A DNA stretch of 59,332 nucleotides from Gammaproteobacteria bacterium (GCA_021773565.1 JAJFJZ010000019.1:1-59332); one strand, 5' to 3'; positions 36,914-46,321 are shown, counted from the stretch's first letter. Numbers and translations are program-made. The notes: a model not told the origin generated them from the letters alone.

Positions 36914-37369
36914 CTACTCCGACCAGTGTTTCATCCGTTGCGCATCAGAGCGGCGAGGCACTAACCATTCCTCACTCTTGGCAGTGTGTTCTTTTTTCCA
37001 GATTACCGCTTCGGTTTTGAGAAAATCCATAATGAACTCACAGGCCTCGAATGCTTCCCGCCGGTGCGCGGCCGCTGTTAATACCAGTACAATCTGGTCC
37101 CCGGGATACAAACGACCTACTCTGTGGATAATTCGCACCGCCGGTATTTCCCAGCGCTCTTTTACCGCATTCACGATAGTTTCAATGCTGGCTTCGGTCA
37201 TTCCCGGGTAGTGTTCCACGGTTAGCCCTTTCGAGCCAAGTGATTGCATATTATCCCTGACCAAACCGACAAAACTAGCCACCGCGCCTGGCGGAGAATT
37301 CATACCTGAGCACAGAGCCTCGTATTCGGTGCTGAGATCAAAATCTTGTGTCTGGATATTTATGTGAAT
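36914..37369 (-). CDS. moaE: Molybdopterin synthase large subunit MoaE, apparent ATT or ATA start
   Basis: The protein (151 residues from ATT 37369) has GAVASFVGLVRDN (near residue 30), VEHYPGMTEASIE, RIIHRVGRLYPGDQIV and the active-site region CEFIMDFLKTEAVIWKKE (catalytic Lys pair near residue 121). It joins MoaD to add the dithiolene sulfurs to precursor Z. The first ATG (37303) would remove 22 residues that match the family N-terminus (IHINIQTQDFDLSTEYEAL). Upstream of them a TGA stops the frame, leaving only ATT 37369 or ATA 37372 as starts, with GGGAGG 7-10 bases away. The start sits six bases after the moaD stop. Confidence 0.9.
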   Translation of the reverse strand: MHINIQTQDFDLSTEYEALCSGMNSPPGAVASFVGLVRDNMQSLGSKGLTVEHYPGMTEASIETIVNAVKERWEIPAVRIIHRVGRLYPGDQIVLVLTAAAHRREAFEACEFIMDFLKTEAVIWKKEHTAKSEEWLVPRRSDAQRMKHWSE

Positions 37370-37375
37370 TATCTT

Positions 37376-37630
37376 TCAGCCTCCCGTTACCTGAGGGAGA
37401 AAGGCTACTTCATCACCTTCACTTAATTTCTCAATATATTCTACAACACTTTGATTTACAGCTATTTTATACAGTTTTTCTTGCATTCCATTCCAACAGG
37501 ACTGACCCAGATACTGTTCCAGCTGCGCAAGCAATTCCGCCTGACCTGCACCAGGCTCCAGCACCAGTTCCACCTCCGTTTTACCAACCAGCTCACGGAT
37601 GGATGCGAAAAAAAGTACCCTTACCTTCAC
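37376..37630 (-). CDS. moaD: Molybdopterin synthase small subunit MoaD
   Basis: The 84-residue protein has a ubiquitin-like fold (MKVRVLFFASIRELVGKTEV) and the conserved C-terminal Gly-Gly tail (VAFLPQVTGG) that is thiocarboxylated. It carries the sulfur for molybdopterin. The moaE coding region follows directly. Confidence 0.95.
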   Translation of the reverse strand: MKVRVLFFASIRELVGKTEVELVLEPGAGQAELLAQLEQYLGQSCWNGMQEKLYKIAVNQSVVEYIEKLSEGDEVAFLPQVTGG

Positions 37631-37692
37631 TGCACCACCTTTGATTTTTAACCCAATTGGAATAATTCATTCTTCGGCCTTGCACCCTCTGG

Positions 37693-38178
37693 CTATGAAC
37701 GGTTTTCGTCTCGTGCCCAGTCACCGGATTTACCGCCCGTTTTACTGATGAGTTTCAGGTCTGTGATACACATATCCTTATCAATTGCCTTACACATATC
37801 ATATATCGTAAGACTTGCAATGGATGCGCCGGTTAAAGCTTCCATTTCCACACCGGTTTTACCGCTCACCTTTGCTTCTGCAATTACCATTAGCTTATCA
37901 GGGGATACTTTTTCAAATTCCACACTCACTTTGTTTAACGCTAATGGATGGCACAGGGGTATTAGCTCAGAACACTTTTTGGCAGCCTGGATACCGGCAA
38001 CCCTTGCTACCGCCAGCACATCCCCTTTTGTCAATCTACCTTCGAAAATCTGTTGCATGGTATGTGTGGACATTTTTATGACTGCGCTTGCGCGCGCTAC
38101 CCGGCTGGACGCCACTTTATCGCTTATATCTACCATTGAGGCCTCGCCTGCTGTATTGAGGTGTGTAAGTTGAACCAT
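37693..38178 (-). CDS. moaC: Cyclic pyranopterin monophosphate synthase MoaC
   Basis: The 161-residue protein has [36 protein letters not shown] (active-site region near residue 70), and [25 protein letters not shown], typical of MoaC. It makes precursor Z from the MoaA product. The leftward order is moaC-moaD-moaE; moaA and moaB are not in the window. The moaC start ATG lies about 100 bases from the divergent mnmA gene. Confidence 0.96.
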   Translation of the reverse strand: MVQLTHLNTAGEASMVDISDKVASSRVARASAVIKMSTHTMQQIFEGRLTKGDVLAVARVAGIQAAKKCSELIPLCHPLALNKVSVEFEKVSPDKLMVIAEAKVSGKTGVEMEALTGASIASLTIYDMCKAIDKDMCITDLKLISKTGGKSGDWARDENRS

Positions 38179-38276
38179 TTCCTGCCTCCGGAGGTCGCCA
38201 GCCCAGCAATATACTCTTAAGCTGGTTACAATACCTTTATTGTAGTGCGCTATCTAATGTAGATCGTGAATTGTGT

Positions 38277-39389
38277 ATGGATAAGCAGGTTAAAGTTATT
38301 GTAGGTATGTCTGGAGGCGTAGACTCATCCGTTGCAGCCTCAATTCTGCTTGAACAGGGTTATGCGGTAGAAGGCCTGTTCATGAAAAACTGGGAAGAGG
38401 ATGACGGTACCGAGTTCTGTTCCGCAAAAGAAGACCTGGAAGATGCAGGTAAAATTTGTCACCAGCTTGGAATCGACCTGCACACCGCAAATTTTGCGGC
38501 AGAATACTGGGATAATGTGTTTGAAGAATTCCTTTCCGAATATGCCGCAGGACGTACCCCAAACCCGGACGTGCTGTGCAACAGGGAGATAAAGTTTAAC
38601 CTTTTTGTGGCCCATGCATCGCGCCTTGGTGCTGATTATATCGCTACCGGACATTATGTACGGGGTGTACACAAGCCTGACGGGGCTTTTGAACTGCTGA
38701 CTGGTGTCGATGCTAACAAGGACCAATCCTACTTTTTGCAGGATGTACCCCTGGGTCAATTGGCAAAGTGTCTGTTTCCGCTGGGAGATCTCACCAAACC
38801 CGAAGTTCGTGCCATCGCAGAAAAGCACGGATTTGAAAACCACCAAAAAAAGGACAGTACCGGCATCTGTTTCATTGGGGAGAGACGATTTCGAGACTTT
38901 CTGAATACTTACCTCCCTGCAAATCCGGGCGAAATTTTCTCCGTTTCCGGTGACAGACTTGGCGAGCACATGGGGCTGGCGTTTTATACCCTGGGGCAAC
39001 GCCAGGGTCTGGGAATAGGAGGCGCAGCCGGATTTGCTGACGCGCCCTGGTATGTTGTGTCCAAAAACCTTGAAGCCAACAAACTGATAGTGACCCAAAA
39101 TCAGGATTTGCTTGATGCACATGCACTAACATGTTCCGCATTTAACTGGCTGCTAGATCCTGCACCCGCTTTACCCCTTACATGTTCGGCCAGGATCCGG
39201 TATCGACAGGGATCCCAGGCCTGTATCGTTTCGCAGATTTCCGATGGCCAGTTTCACGTACAATTCCCGTCGCCACAAAGGGCAATTACGCCGGGCCAGT
39301 ATGTGTGCCTGTACCAGGATGACCATTGTCTGGGCGGCGCAGTAATTGAATCTGTGTGTACCCATACACTACAAACAATTGTCTTCTGA
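38277..39389 (+). CDS. mnmA: tRNA-specific 2-thiouridylase MnmA
   Basis: The 370-residue protein has the PP-loop [13 protein letters not shown] (near residue 10), the nucleophile Cys in [12 protein letters not shown] (near residue 100), and the second catalytic Cys in [13 protein letters not shown] (near residue 198). It forms 2-thiouridine at position 34 of Lys, Glu and Gln tRNAs with sulfur supplied by the TusBCD-E relay encoded at 21880-23245. ATG 38277 is chosen over the in-frame TTG 38271. hflD starts seven bases downstream. Confidence 0.97.
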   Translation: MDKQVKVIVGMSGGVDSSVAASILLEQGYAVEGLFMKNWEEDDGTEFCSAKEDLEDAGKICHQLGIDLHTANFAAEYWDNVFEEFLSEYAAGRTPNPDVLCNREIKFNLFVAHASRLGADYIATGHYVRGVHKPDGAFELLTGVDANKDQSYFLQDVPLGQLAKCLFPLGDLTKPEVRAIAEKHGFENHQKKDSTGICFIGERRFRDFLNTYLPANPGEIFSVSGDRLGEHMGLAFYTLGQRQGLGIGGAAGFADAPWYVVSKNLEANKLIVTQNQDLLDAHALTCSAFNWLLDPAPALPLTCSARIRYRQGSQACIVSQISDGQFHVQFPSPQRAITPGQYVCLYQDDHCLGGAVIESVCTHTLQTIVF

Positions 39390-39396
39390 TTTGCAC

Positions 39397-40044
39397 ATGT
39401 ACCCACACCATCAAAATACTGTTCAGAAGCGCGAAAACCAGAGATCCTGTGCACTTGCCGCCTTAACCCAGTCAGCAGTGCTCGTGCACCGTTGTGCAAA
39501 TGCACAGGCTTGTCACCCCAATTTTGTGGGCACACTCATGAACGGTTTTATGCTCACGGACGCTGACAGCGCGGATGAGATATATGGCCCAGTGGAAAAT
39601 CTGTTGCTGGGTATCAATTCTGCCGAAGCAATGCTGAGCAATTCAGACCCTGCCCTGATTCAGCCATTAAAGTATGTTGTGGAGCTCACCTCACTGGAGA
39701 ACACCCTGCAGCGCAGACCGGATGTAGTCGAAACGCTTGGGCACCTGATAAAGGTGTTAAGTGCTTCCTATGCAGCACTGGAGGAAGATCAGCGGTACGC
39801 ACAATTTGCTGAAATTTATACAAGGACGGTGGGAAAACTCGGTAGAAAAATTCACGTTACAGGTATGCAACAGCAACTCGAGCAGCCTGATGTAGCAAAC
39901 AAGGTGCGTGCATTGTTGTTATGCGGCATTCGTTTTGCCTGGCTATGGCGACAGCTGGGTGGCAGGCGATGGCATTTGCTCGTCTATAGATCCAGAATTA
40001 GAAAAACATTGAAACAGTTGCACCAGATGCGCACTATCCACTGA
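39397..40044 (+). CDS. hflD: High-frequency lysogenization protein HflD
   Basis: The 215-residue protein shows the HflD pattern: ALAALTQSAVLVHRCANA, a helical centre, LGRKIHVTG (near residue 157) and ANKVRALLLCGIRFAWLWRQ followed by LGGRRW. It is a membrane-associated protein that in E. coli lowers lambda CII activity; its normal role is unclear. The gene order mnmA-hflD-purB is conserved in gammaproteobacteria. ATG 39397 follows the mnmA stop closely. Confidence 0.93.
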   Translation: MYPHHQNTVQKRENQRSCALAALTQSAVLVHRCANAQACHPNFVGTLMNGFMLTDADSADEIYGPVENLLLGINSAEAMLSNSDPALIQPLKYVVELTSLENTLQRRPDVVETLGHLIKVLSASYAALEEDQRYAQFAEIYTRTVGKLGRKIHVTGMQQQLEQPDVANKVRALLLCGIRFAWLWRQLGGRRWHLLVYRSRIRKTLKQLHQMRTIH

Positions 40045-40101
40045 CTGAACGATAACTTTGGCCGCACCTGGAAAGTGCATCCACAGGAGATTTAGCCCTA
40101 A

Positions 40102-41505
40102 ATGAATCTTGATTCCCTAACAGCACTTACGGCTCTGGATGGACGTTACCGAACCAGGGTGAGTGAGCTGGACAAATATGTTAGCGAGTATGGCTTGCTA
40201 CGATACCGAACGCTGATTGAGATTCGCTGGTTTATTTATATGGCCCAAAGTGGCGAAATATCCGAGTTACCCGCTTTGACCGCGGAGGTTCGAGCGGAGC
40301 TTGAACGCCGTTGCGACACATTTAGTCTTGAAGATGCAATCGCCATCAAGAACTTCGAAGAAACTACCAACCATGATGTAAAAGCAGTTGAATACTTTGT
40401 AAAAGAAATTATATCGAATATACCCGAATTACTTCCACACGTGGAATTTGTACACTTCGCGTGTACAAGTGAAGATATAAATAATCTTGCCTATGCACTG
40501 ATATTAAGAGATTCCCGTGATGAGGTGCTGCTGCCCCTGATAGAGCAGCTTTTAAGCGCAATTGGTGATTTGGCGCTAAAATTTAAAAGCACACCTATGT
40601 TAGCCCGCACACATGGACAAACGGCGTCACCAACAACGGTCGGTAAGGAACTCGCGAACTTCGTCTACCGCCTGAAACAGCAAAAACAGCTAATAGAAAG
40701 TTGCTCAATATTCGGGAAGCTTAATGGCGCCGTTGGGAACTTTAATGCCCACACCGTGGCATATCCTGATGTTGACTGGCCTTTGATAGCCGGTAAATTT
40801 GTTGAGTCCCTTGGTATCCGTGTAAACCCGCTTACAACTCAGATAGAGCCACATGATTACATCGCCGAGTACTTTCACAGCATGGTTCGCTTTAATCAGA
40901 TCATGATTGATTTTAACCGCGATATATGGGGTTATATTTCTCTCGGTTACTTCTCTCAGCTTAAGGTGGCAGGAGAAACAGGTTCCTCCACCATGCCGCA
41001 CAAGGTGAACCCGATAGATTTCGAAAATTCCGAAGGAAATTTGGGAATGGCAAACGCCCTGATGTCTCATATGGCAGACAAACTCATGATTTCCCGTTGG
41101 CAGAGAGATCTCTCAGATTCAACCGTGCTGCGAAATATAGGCACCTGTCTGGGTTTCGGTGTGCTTTCCTACAAATCTACGCTCAAGGGAATAACAAAGC
41201 TGCAGATCAATACTGAGCGCTTGAATGCAGATCTGGATGAAAGCTGGGAAGTATTGTCCGAAGCGATTCAGACAGTAATGCGCAAGCATGGTGTTGCACA
41301 GGCGTATGAAAAAATAAAGGCACTCACACACGGCAAAAAAATGGATGCAAGCCTGTACCAGAAAGTGCTGAAAGATCTGGATCTACCTGACGAAGCAAAG
41401 AAACTTCTGACTCACCTGACACCTGCTCAGTATACAGGTCTTGCAGAGCTTCTTACACTAAGGCATCTTTCGGATACGCAGCTTCAGGGAAGGACAGACA
41501 AATAG
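40102..41505 (+). CDS. purB: Adenylosuccinate lyase
   Basis: The 467-residue protein has LTALDGRYRTRVSELDKYVS, the active-site His in TRTHGQTASPTTVG-like ARTHGQTASPT (near residue 172), and the flexible signature GSSTMPHKVNPIDFENSEGN (near residue 295). It acts twice in purine synthesis, releasing fumarate from SAICAR and adenylosuccinate. It is followed after 12 bases by a GNAT gene on the same strand. Confidence 0.97.
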   Translation: MNLDSLTALTALDGRYRTRVSELDKYVSEYGLLRYRTLIEIRWFIYMAQSGEISELPALTAEVRAELERRCDTFSLEDAIAIKNFEETTNHDVKAVEYFVKEIISNIPELLPHVEFVHFACTSEDINNLAYALILRDSRDEVLLPLIEQLLSAIGDLALKFKSTPMLARTHGQTASPTTVGKELANFVYRLKQQKQLIESCSIFGKLNGAVGNFNAHTVAYPDVDWPLIAGKFVESLGIRVNPLTTQIEPHDYIAEYFHSMVRFNQIMIDFNRDIWGYISLGYFSQLKVAGETGSSTMPHKVNPIDFENSEGNLGMANALMSHMADKLMISRWQRDLSDSTVLRNIGTCLGFGVLSYKSTLKGITKLQINTERLNADLDESWEVLSEAIQTVMRKHGVAQAYEKIKALTHGKKMDASLYQKVLKDLDLPDEAKKLLTHLTPAQYTGLAELLTLRHLSDTQLQGRTDK

Positions 41506-41517
41506 CTCCGGTGAGAT

Positions 41518-41961
41518 ATGCACGTGCTCATTAAAAAACTGTCCTATGCGGAAAACTCTGAACTGCTTTCAGGAATACGAGAAAAGGTGTTCGTTCTGGA
41601 GCAAGGTGTACCGAGAGCGCTCGAAATGGACGGGCAAGAACTGGAATCCAGCCACTTTTTAGCGTCTTCAAAAATCAACGGTTCTAAAATAGCACTGGGT
41701 AGTGCGCGCCTGCTTCCCACCGGACAAATTGGAAGAATGGCTGTGTTAAAAGAGTTTCGGGGACGCGGAATTGGATTTAAACTGCTCGAGTTCGCGACCG
41801 AATTTGGTTTTCGTAATGGTTTTTCAAGGGTATTTTTGCACGCGCAGAAACACGCACAGGACTTTTATGAGAAAGCAGGATACGTTGCATATGGTGATAT
41901 ATTCATGGAAGCGGGTATCGAGCATATTGAAATGTACAAAGACCGCAGCATGACTGAATGA
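41518..41961 (+). CDS. GNAT family N-acetyltransferase
   Basis: The 147-residue protein has the GNAT pattern: VFVLEQGVPRALEMDGQEL, the acetyl-CoA loop in GRMAVLKEFRGRGIGFKLLE (near residue 72), and FLHAQKHAQDFYEKAGYVA near the C-terminus. It resembles the YjcF/ElaA-like branch; its substrate is unknown. It overlaps neither neighbour but lies three bases before the next gene, which often accompanies it in Pseudomonas-like genomes. Confidence 0.9.
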   Translation: MHVLIKKLSYAENSELLSGIREKVFVLEQGVPRALEMDGQELESSHFLASSKINGSKIALGSARLLPTGQIGRMAVLKEFRGRGIGFKLLEFATEFGFRNGFSRVFLHAQKHAQDFYEKAGYVAYGDIFMEAGIEHIEMYKDRSMTE

Positions 41962-41964
41962 GAG

Positions 41965-42447
41965 ATGGTTGAAGCAGATTACTCATTTAGCGATTTACCG
42001 AAGGCACAAGATACAGTGCTTAAAGCCATAGCTGGAGCATCCAGAAATATACAGCTCTATGCCAGCCTTGTTGACCCGGCCCTGTTTAATTCTGAAGCCA
42101 CCGTTGCGGCACTATCACACTTTGCCAGAAATTCCAGGGTCGCTTCGTTACGGATTTTGGTTGAGGATCACAAATTGTTTGCCATTCGAAATCCATTCGT
42201 TCTAGCACTGGCACATCGGCTAAGTGGGCATATAGAAATTCGCTCGGTGCCATTCGAAATTCGTAACAGCAACGATTGCTACCTTGTATCAGATCAACGT
42301 TCTCTCTGGTACATTCCAGATTGTGATGTTGTCTCAGGCTCATACCACGAGGGAGATCGCGTGAAAGCGCAAAAATATTTCGAGCTCTTCCAATATTGTT
42401 GGGAGCGCAGCAAACAACCTGAAGATTTTCGTCGACTGGCTTTTTAG
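41965..42447 (+). CDS. DUF7931 family protein (phospholipase D-like fold suspected)
   Basis: The 160-residue protein has SRNIQLYASLVDPALFNSE (near residue 28) and the strand-helix repeats seen in PLD-like domains, but no HxK catalytic motif is visible, so it is probably not an active phospholipase. Proteins of this family follow a GNAT gene in many gammaproteobacteria. Its stop overlaps the stop of convergent thrH by three bases. Confidence 0.7.
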   Translation: MVEADYSFSDLPKAQDTVLKAIAGASRNIQLYASLVDPALFNSEATVAALSHFARNSRVASLRILVEDHKLFAIRNPFVLALAHRLSGHIEIRSVPFEIRNSNDCYLVSDQRSLWYIPDCDVVSGSYHEGDRVKAQKYFELFQYCWERSKQPEDFRRLAF

Positions 42448-43031
42448 GTCAGTAATTTTTGCAACTCATCATAACTGTTAGCGTTTTTATATTGCGGATA
42501 CTGCTCCCGAATATTTTCAGGGGCCATGAAGAAATAACCTTCATCTGCCTGCTCAAGCATGGGAATATCATTGTAGGAGTCTCCCGCCGCAAGCACCTTG
42601 ATGGTTAAGCTTTGAAATGCACTAACAGAATGCCGCTTGGGGTCAGTTTGCCGTAACCTGTATCCGACAATTTTGTCGTTTGCTATTTCCAGCTGATGAC
42701 AAAGCAACATTGGATAACCTAACTGGGCCATTATCGGCATGGCAAACTCATAAAATGTGTCAGATATTATTGCTACCTGAAATCGTTTTCTGGCCCAATC
42801 GAGAAATTCCCTTGCTCCGGGCAGCGGCTTGAGATTGCCAATTACTTCCTGTATCCGGTTCAGTCCGATGTTATGTTCGGCAAGTAAGGCCAGGCGCCGG
42901 TCCATTAGTTCGGTGTATACCGGAATATCCTGTGTAGTAAGTGCCAGTGCATCAATCCCGGTCTCTGCAGCTACTCCCACCCATATTTCAGGCGCAAGCA
43001 CGCCTTCCAGGTCAAGACACAAAATATTCAA
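42444..43031 (-). CDS. thrH: Phosphoserine phosphatase / homoserine phosphotransferase ThrH
   Basis: The 195-residue HAD-family protein starts at TTG 43031, seven bases after GGAGGAG. It has the nucleophile motif CLDLEGVLAPEIW (Asp near residue 7), IISDTFYEFAMP (near residue 97) and the acidic motif VLAAGDSYNDIPML (near residue 148). The longer upstream reading does not match the family. ThrH of Pseudomonas dephosphorylates phosphoserine and can transfer the phosphate to homoserine. Here it lies next to cysB. Confidence 0.93.
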   Translation of the reverse strand: MNILCLDLEGVLAPEIWVGVAAETGIDALALTTQDIPVYTELMDRRLALLAEHNIGLNRIQEVIGNLKPLPGAREFLDWARKRFQVAIISDTFYEFAMPIMAQLGYPMLLCHQLEIANDKIVGYRLRQTDPKRHSVSAFQSLTIKVLAAGDSYNDIPMLEQADEGYFFMAPENIREQYPQYKNANSYDELQKLLT

Positions 43032-43103
43032 TAAACAACTCCTCCAGGTAATAATTTCAAATAGATACCCTTCAAACAAGGGACCGATTACCCCGCGTTC
43101 CAA

Positions 43104-43119
43104 TGTTCCACGTGGAAAC
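43104..43119. promoter_or_regulatory. parS-like site
   Basis: TGTTCCACGTGGAAAC has a perfect 12-base palindrome TTCCACGTGGAA and matches the Pseudomonas-type ParB site (TGTTCCACGTGGAACA) at 14 of 16 positions; the last two bases differ. It lies between thrH and cysB. ParB sites usually lie near the replication origin, whose distance is unknown here. Confidence 0.4.
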
Positions 43120-43143
43120 CTCACTATTTCATTGCAATATAGT

Positions 43144-44100
43144 CTAGTCGAATGCCGATTCCAGGCCCCTGTTACCAGTAATTGCGAGTAACTCTCTCAC
43201 CCGGGCCCGATCCAGGTCAGGTGCAAACAAACTAATAAAATCGCGCATATACCTTGTAAAAAACAGGCTCTTTGTGGCAGAAATCGTGGTGATGCACGGG
43301 GGCAATAAGTGGCCAATAGTAATTTTCACCAAATCTGTATCCGCACGCGTCTGCGCAAATTCCTTATCGTGTACCACTCCAATTCCCAAACCCAGTCTCA
43401 CATACGATGCAATGACCTCTGCATCACTTGCACTAAACACAATTTTTGGCTCAAGCTTTTGTTTTTTAAAGGTTTTTAACAAGCTGGATTCTTCAGAGTT
43501 ATCCGATGTAAATACGATCAATGGGTATTCAGCGAGCGTGCGGAGGCTTATAGTTTCCCCATTTGTAAGCGGATGATCAGGGGGCAACAATATCAACCTT
43601 TGCCAGGAAAAGCAGTGTAAGCGCAACAGCTCGGGTACAGGCAGCACCTCACCATCCTGAACAGCAATGTCTGCCTGCCCCTGTAATAGCCGCTGTTCAA
43701 CCTGTTCTGATGTCCCTTCAAACAGGGATAAGGCTACCTTTGGATATACTTCAGTAAATCTCGCCAGATAACCCGGTAAGGTGTATCTGCTGTGCGTATA
43801 AGTTGCTGCAAGGCGAAATTCGCCCTCATCTGAACGCGTGTACTCCTGAGCCAGCCTCTTAATGTTTGCTACCTGATCCAGTATATCTCCTGAGACCCTG
43901 ATTATGGCCTCTCCAGCGGGCGTAATATCAATCAAATGCTTGCCACTGCGAGTGAATATTTCTACCCCAAGCTCGTCTTCCAGCAAGCGGATCTGTTTGC
44001 TGATGCCTGGTTGTGAGGTATACAGACTTTGGGCTGTGGCTGATACGTTCAGCCCATGATGCGCAACTTCCCAAACGTACTTTAATTGTTGCAACTTCAT
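43144..44100 (-). CDS. cysB: LysR-type regulator CysB
   Basis: The 318-residue protein has the CysB N-terminus MKLQQLKYVWEVAHHGLNVS and the helix-turn-helix SATAQSLYTSQPGISKQIRLL, followed by the effector domain (DIAVQDGEVLP, LILLPPDHPL). CysB activates sulfate assimilation genes with N-acetylserine. GGGAGAG precedes ATG 44100 by six bases. Neighbouring thrH is as in Pseudomonas. Confidence 0.92.
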   Translation of the reverse strand: MKLQQLKYVWEVAHHGLNVSATAQSLYTSQPGISKQIRLLEDELGVEIFTRSGKHLIDITPAGEAIIRVSGDILDQVANIKRLAQEYTRSDEGEFRLAATYTHSRYTLPGYLARFTEVYPKVALSLFEGTSEQVEQRLLQGQADIAVQDGEVLPVPELLRLHCFSWQRLILLPPDHPLTNGETISLRTLAEYPLIVFTSDNSEESSLLKTFKKQKLEPKIVFSASDAEVIASYVRLGLGIGVVHDKEFAQTRADTDLVKITIGHLLPPCITTISATKSLFFTRYMRDFISLFAPDLDRARVRELLAITGNRGLESAFD

Positions 44101-44159
44101 CAGGCGCTCTCCCGACCAGGACATAGCGATTATTGCAGGCAAGCAGCTATCTCACATCC

Positions 44160-45053
44160 CTAATTATTCATTACCCCATGCGGCACGTGCCCCGCTGGTA
44201 AATGCTCCCTTGCCAGCTCCACGTGCAGATTCTGGTCATCAAAATAGACATCTGCTGAAAAGGCACGCAAAAACTCGGTTTTTTCCATCCCCCCCAAAAA
44301 CAGGCACTCGTTCAGGTGAATATCCCAGGACCGCAGCGTACGTATTACCCTTTCATGAGCGGGAGCAGAACGAGCAGTCACAAGTGCTGTCTCTATAGGT
44401 GATTGTCCTTCGCTGAACTCGCGTTGCAGGGTTTGCAAAGCGGACAAAAAATTTTTGAATGGACCACCTGCCAGTGGTTTGTTTGCCGCTGCCTGTTCCT
44501 GGCGCGCAAATTCAACCAAACCGCTACTTTGATAGATTTGCTCGGCTTCATCGGAAAATAGCACTGAATCCCCATCAAAAGCGATTTTGAGCTTCTCGGA
44601 TGCATTTACACGTGATGGTGCAGCGATTAACGTGGCAGCCGCTACACCGGACTCAAGCGCATGGGCTACGTCACTGGCATGCGTGGACAAGAACAGATCA
44701 CAGGCAAAAGCCTGGACATACCTGTAAGGGCTCGCACCACCGCAAAAAGCTGCCCTGACGATGTCCAGTCCATGTGCCTGAATAGAATTAAAAATCCTTA
44801 GTCCCGTGTCGGCGGAGTTGCGGGACAAAAGTATGACTTCTACTTTAGATTTATCCAGTATCTTATTGATATTAAGTATTTTTTTTACAAAGCTGAAAGC
44901 TTCACCAGCCTCAAGGGGAATTTCTTCATGCTCTATCTGATAGGCACGATACGCACTCAGCCCCTGCTCTTCGTATACCTGGTTAGACCTACGCATATCG
45001 AACAATGCGCGGGAGGAAATCGCGATAGTCAGTTTTTTATCCGACTTACTCAT
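44160..45053 (-). CDS. 5'-nucleotidase (PF06189 type)
   Basis: The 297-residue protein has LTIAISSRALFDMRRSNQVY, VILLSRNSADTGLRIFNSIQ (near residue 78), RAAFCGGASPYRYVQAF (near residue 105), and FDGDSVLFSDEAEQIY (near residue 168), the pattern of the bacterial 5'-nucleotidase family that hydrolyses nucleoside monophosphates. ATG 45053 is chosen; a GTG at 45062 is possible. The substrate is not certain. Confidence 0.88.
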   Translation of the reverse strand: MSKSDKKLTIAISSRALFDMRRSNQVYEEQGLSAYRAYQIEHEEIPLEAGEAFSFVKKILNINKILDKSKVEVILLSRNSADTGLRIFNSIQAHGLDIVRAAFCGGASPYRYVQAFACDLFLSTHASDVAHALESGVAAATLIAAPSRVNASEKLKIAFDGDSVLFSDEAEQIYQSSGLVEFARQEQAAANKPLAGGPFKNFLSALQTLQREFSEGQSPIETALVTARSAPAHERVIRTLRSWDIHLNECLFLGGMEKTEFLRAFSADVYFDDQNLHVELAREHLPAGHVPHGVMNN

Positions 45054-45075
45054 ACCTTGCACCTAGCGACGCTGT

Positions 45076-45285
45076 TTAAGCATCCAGATTTGGAATCAGT
45101 TCACTCTCCAGGCGAATAATCATGTCCTTTAGCCGCAATTTGCGCTTCTTCAGCCTCTGGATCTTCATATTGTCTACATTGGGCAGCGTCTGTAAATCTT
45201 GAATAATTTCGTCCAGATCGCGATGTTCCACCCTTAGGTGCTCGAGCCAATGGACTATTTCCTTGGTATTCAGCCTATTTTCCAA
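45076..45285 (-). CDS. DUF465 / YdcH family small protein
   Basis: The 69-residue helical protein (WLEHLRVEHRDLDEIIQDLQ, then IQRLKKRKLRLKDMI) matches the DUF465 family of short coiled-coil proteins. No function is established. It precedes the 5'-nucleotidase gene on the same strand by 22 bases. Confidence 0.85.
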   Translation of the reverse strand: MENRLNTKEIVHWLEHLRVEHRDLDEIIQDLQTLPNVDNMKIQRLKKRKLRLKDMIIRLESELIPNLDA

Positions 45286-45384
45286 TTTGAATACCTGTTC
45301 ACGAAGATTTTATGGAATATACCACGCTATTTTAGTGCGGTATGAGTCACATCATACGCGTGTACGTTGCATTAGTATTGTTAT

Positions 45385-45759
45385 ATGTCGGCAGTTTTCC
45401 CCATAGAAAAACGCGCTTGTGAGCGCCTCCCTGCATCAGGATTATCCCTGCGAATTTCTCTGAAGGGGCAACGTGTTAAACCCCTTTTGAAAGCACTTGA
45501 TTTCAATCGAAACGGCATCGCGTTCACCAGTGATATACGCCTGAACTGCAGCCAGAAACTGAGGCTGTTGATAGCGTGTGACAATCAACGGGTGGGGCCT
45601 GTTGAGGCAGCAGTGCATAACTGCAGACGGCTAAAAGCAGGAACATTCCGGTGCGGAATACAGTTCAGGACCGATTCCCCGGATCAGCTGGACCGACAAA
45701 AGGTTTTAGAAGGCCTACAAATGCTGGAGGACGCACTACGCGACAGAGCCGGAAGATAA
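45385..45759 (+). CDS. PilZ domain protein (possible c-di-GMP receptor)
   Basis: The 124-residue protein begins with an RxxxR-like motif (KRACERLPASG, Arg10 and Arg14 region) and has DFNRNGIAF (near residue 39), corresponding to the D/NxSxxG loop of PilZ domains, here with Asn in place of Ser. It would bind cyclic di-GMP, with weaker certainty because of that substitution. It stands alone between divergent and convergent neighbours. Confidence 0.75.
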   Translation: MSAVFPIEKRACERLPASGLSLRISLKGQRVKPLLKALDFNRNGIAFTSDIRLNCSQKLRLLIACDNQRVGPVEAAVHNCRRLKAGTFRCGIQFRTDSPDQLDRQKVLEGLQMLEDALRDRAGR

Positions 45760-45766
45760 CTCCCGG

Positions 45767-46159
45767 TTATTTCATTAGATTTACAGCTTCTTCTTCCAGG
45801 CTTATAAGTCTTTTAACCCAATTTTCCAGAAGCATAAATCGTTCGGGGCTGAGCGCAAATATTCTACTAACTTCTTTAAGCAAGCACTCCTCCTCCACCT
45901 CAAAAGCGCCATCCACATAACTGATTCGAAGCAAGTTTAGAATAGCGATAACACGCGAGCGATTACTGTCAAAAATCGCTTCGATGCCATTCAGATCGAG
46001 GTATTCTGACTGCGTATCGGGATTGAGCATCATCTCCCGTTTGAATTCGTCGAGCATCAGCTCCTCATTTGGGTCAAGAATCCCGTCTGACACGACAACA
46101 TCATGCGCCAGACCAAGCAGGGCAACCCTTTGCTGTTCAGTGAGTCCAGATAACCACAT
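45767..46159 (-). CDS. TerB-like helical protein
   Basis: The 130-residue acidic, helical protein has LLGLAHDVVVSDGILDPNEE (near residue 14) and LLRISYVDGAFEVEEECLL (near residue 75), two copies of the DG-DPNE-type turn of the TerB/DjlA-like fold that may bind metal. It could relate to tellurite resistance proteins or chaperone partners, but no ter operon is present. Confidence 0.75.
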   Translation of the reverse strand: MWLSGLTEQQRVALLGLAHDVVVSDGILDPNEELMLDEFKREMMLNPDTQSEYLDLNGIEAIFDSNRSRVIAILNLLRISYVDGAFEVEEECLLKEVSRIFALSPERFMLLENWVKRLISLEEEAVNLMK

Positions 46160-46321
46160 AAGCGCGACTCAGAACAAGGTTGAAGCTGTGTCGTACATGC
46201 TGAATGCCATCACCCAGACACACAACCAGCCAAAACCTATAAAACCCTTCATTAACAGATTTTGTTCAAAAAAATCTTCTATCAGATACCACATAAAAAA
46301 ATCCTGTTCGTCAGATACGTT

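Noticed and set aside
38340-39122. 260-codon open frame on the minus strand inside mnmA
   Set aside because: Antisense to a highly conserved gene; no domain recognised.
41965-42447. Active phospholipase D
   Set aside because: The HxK catalytic motif is not visible, so only the fold likeness is suggested.
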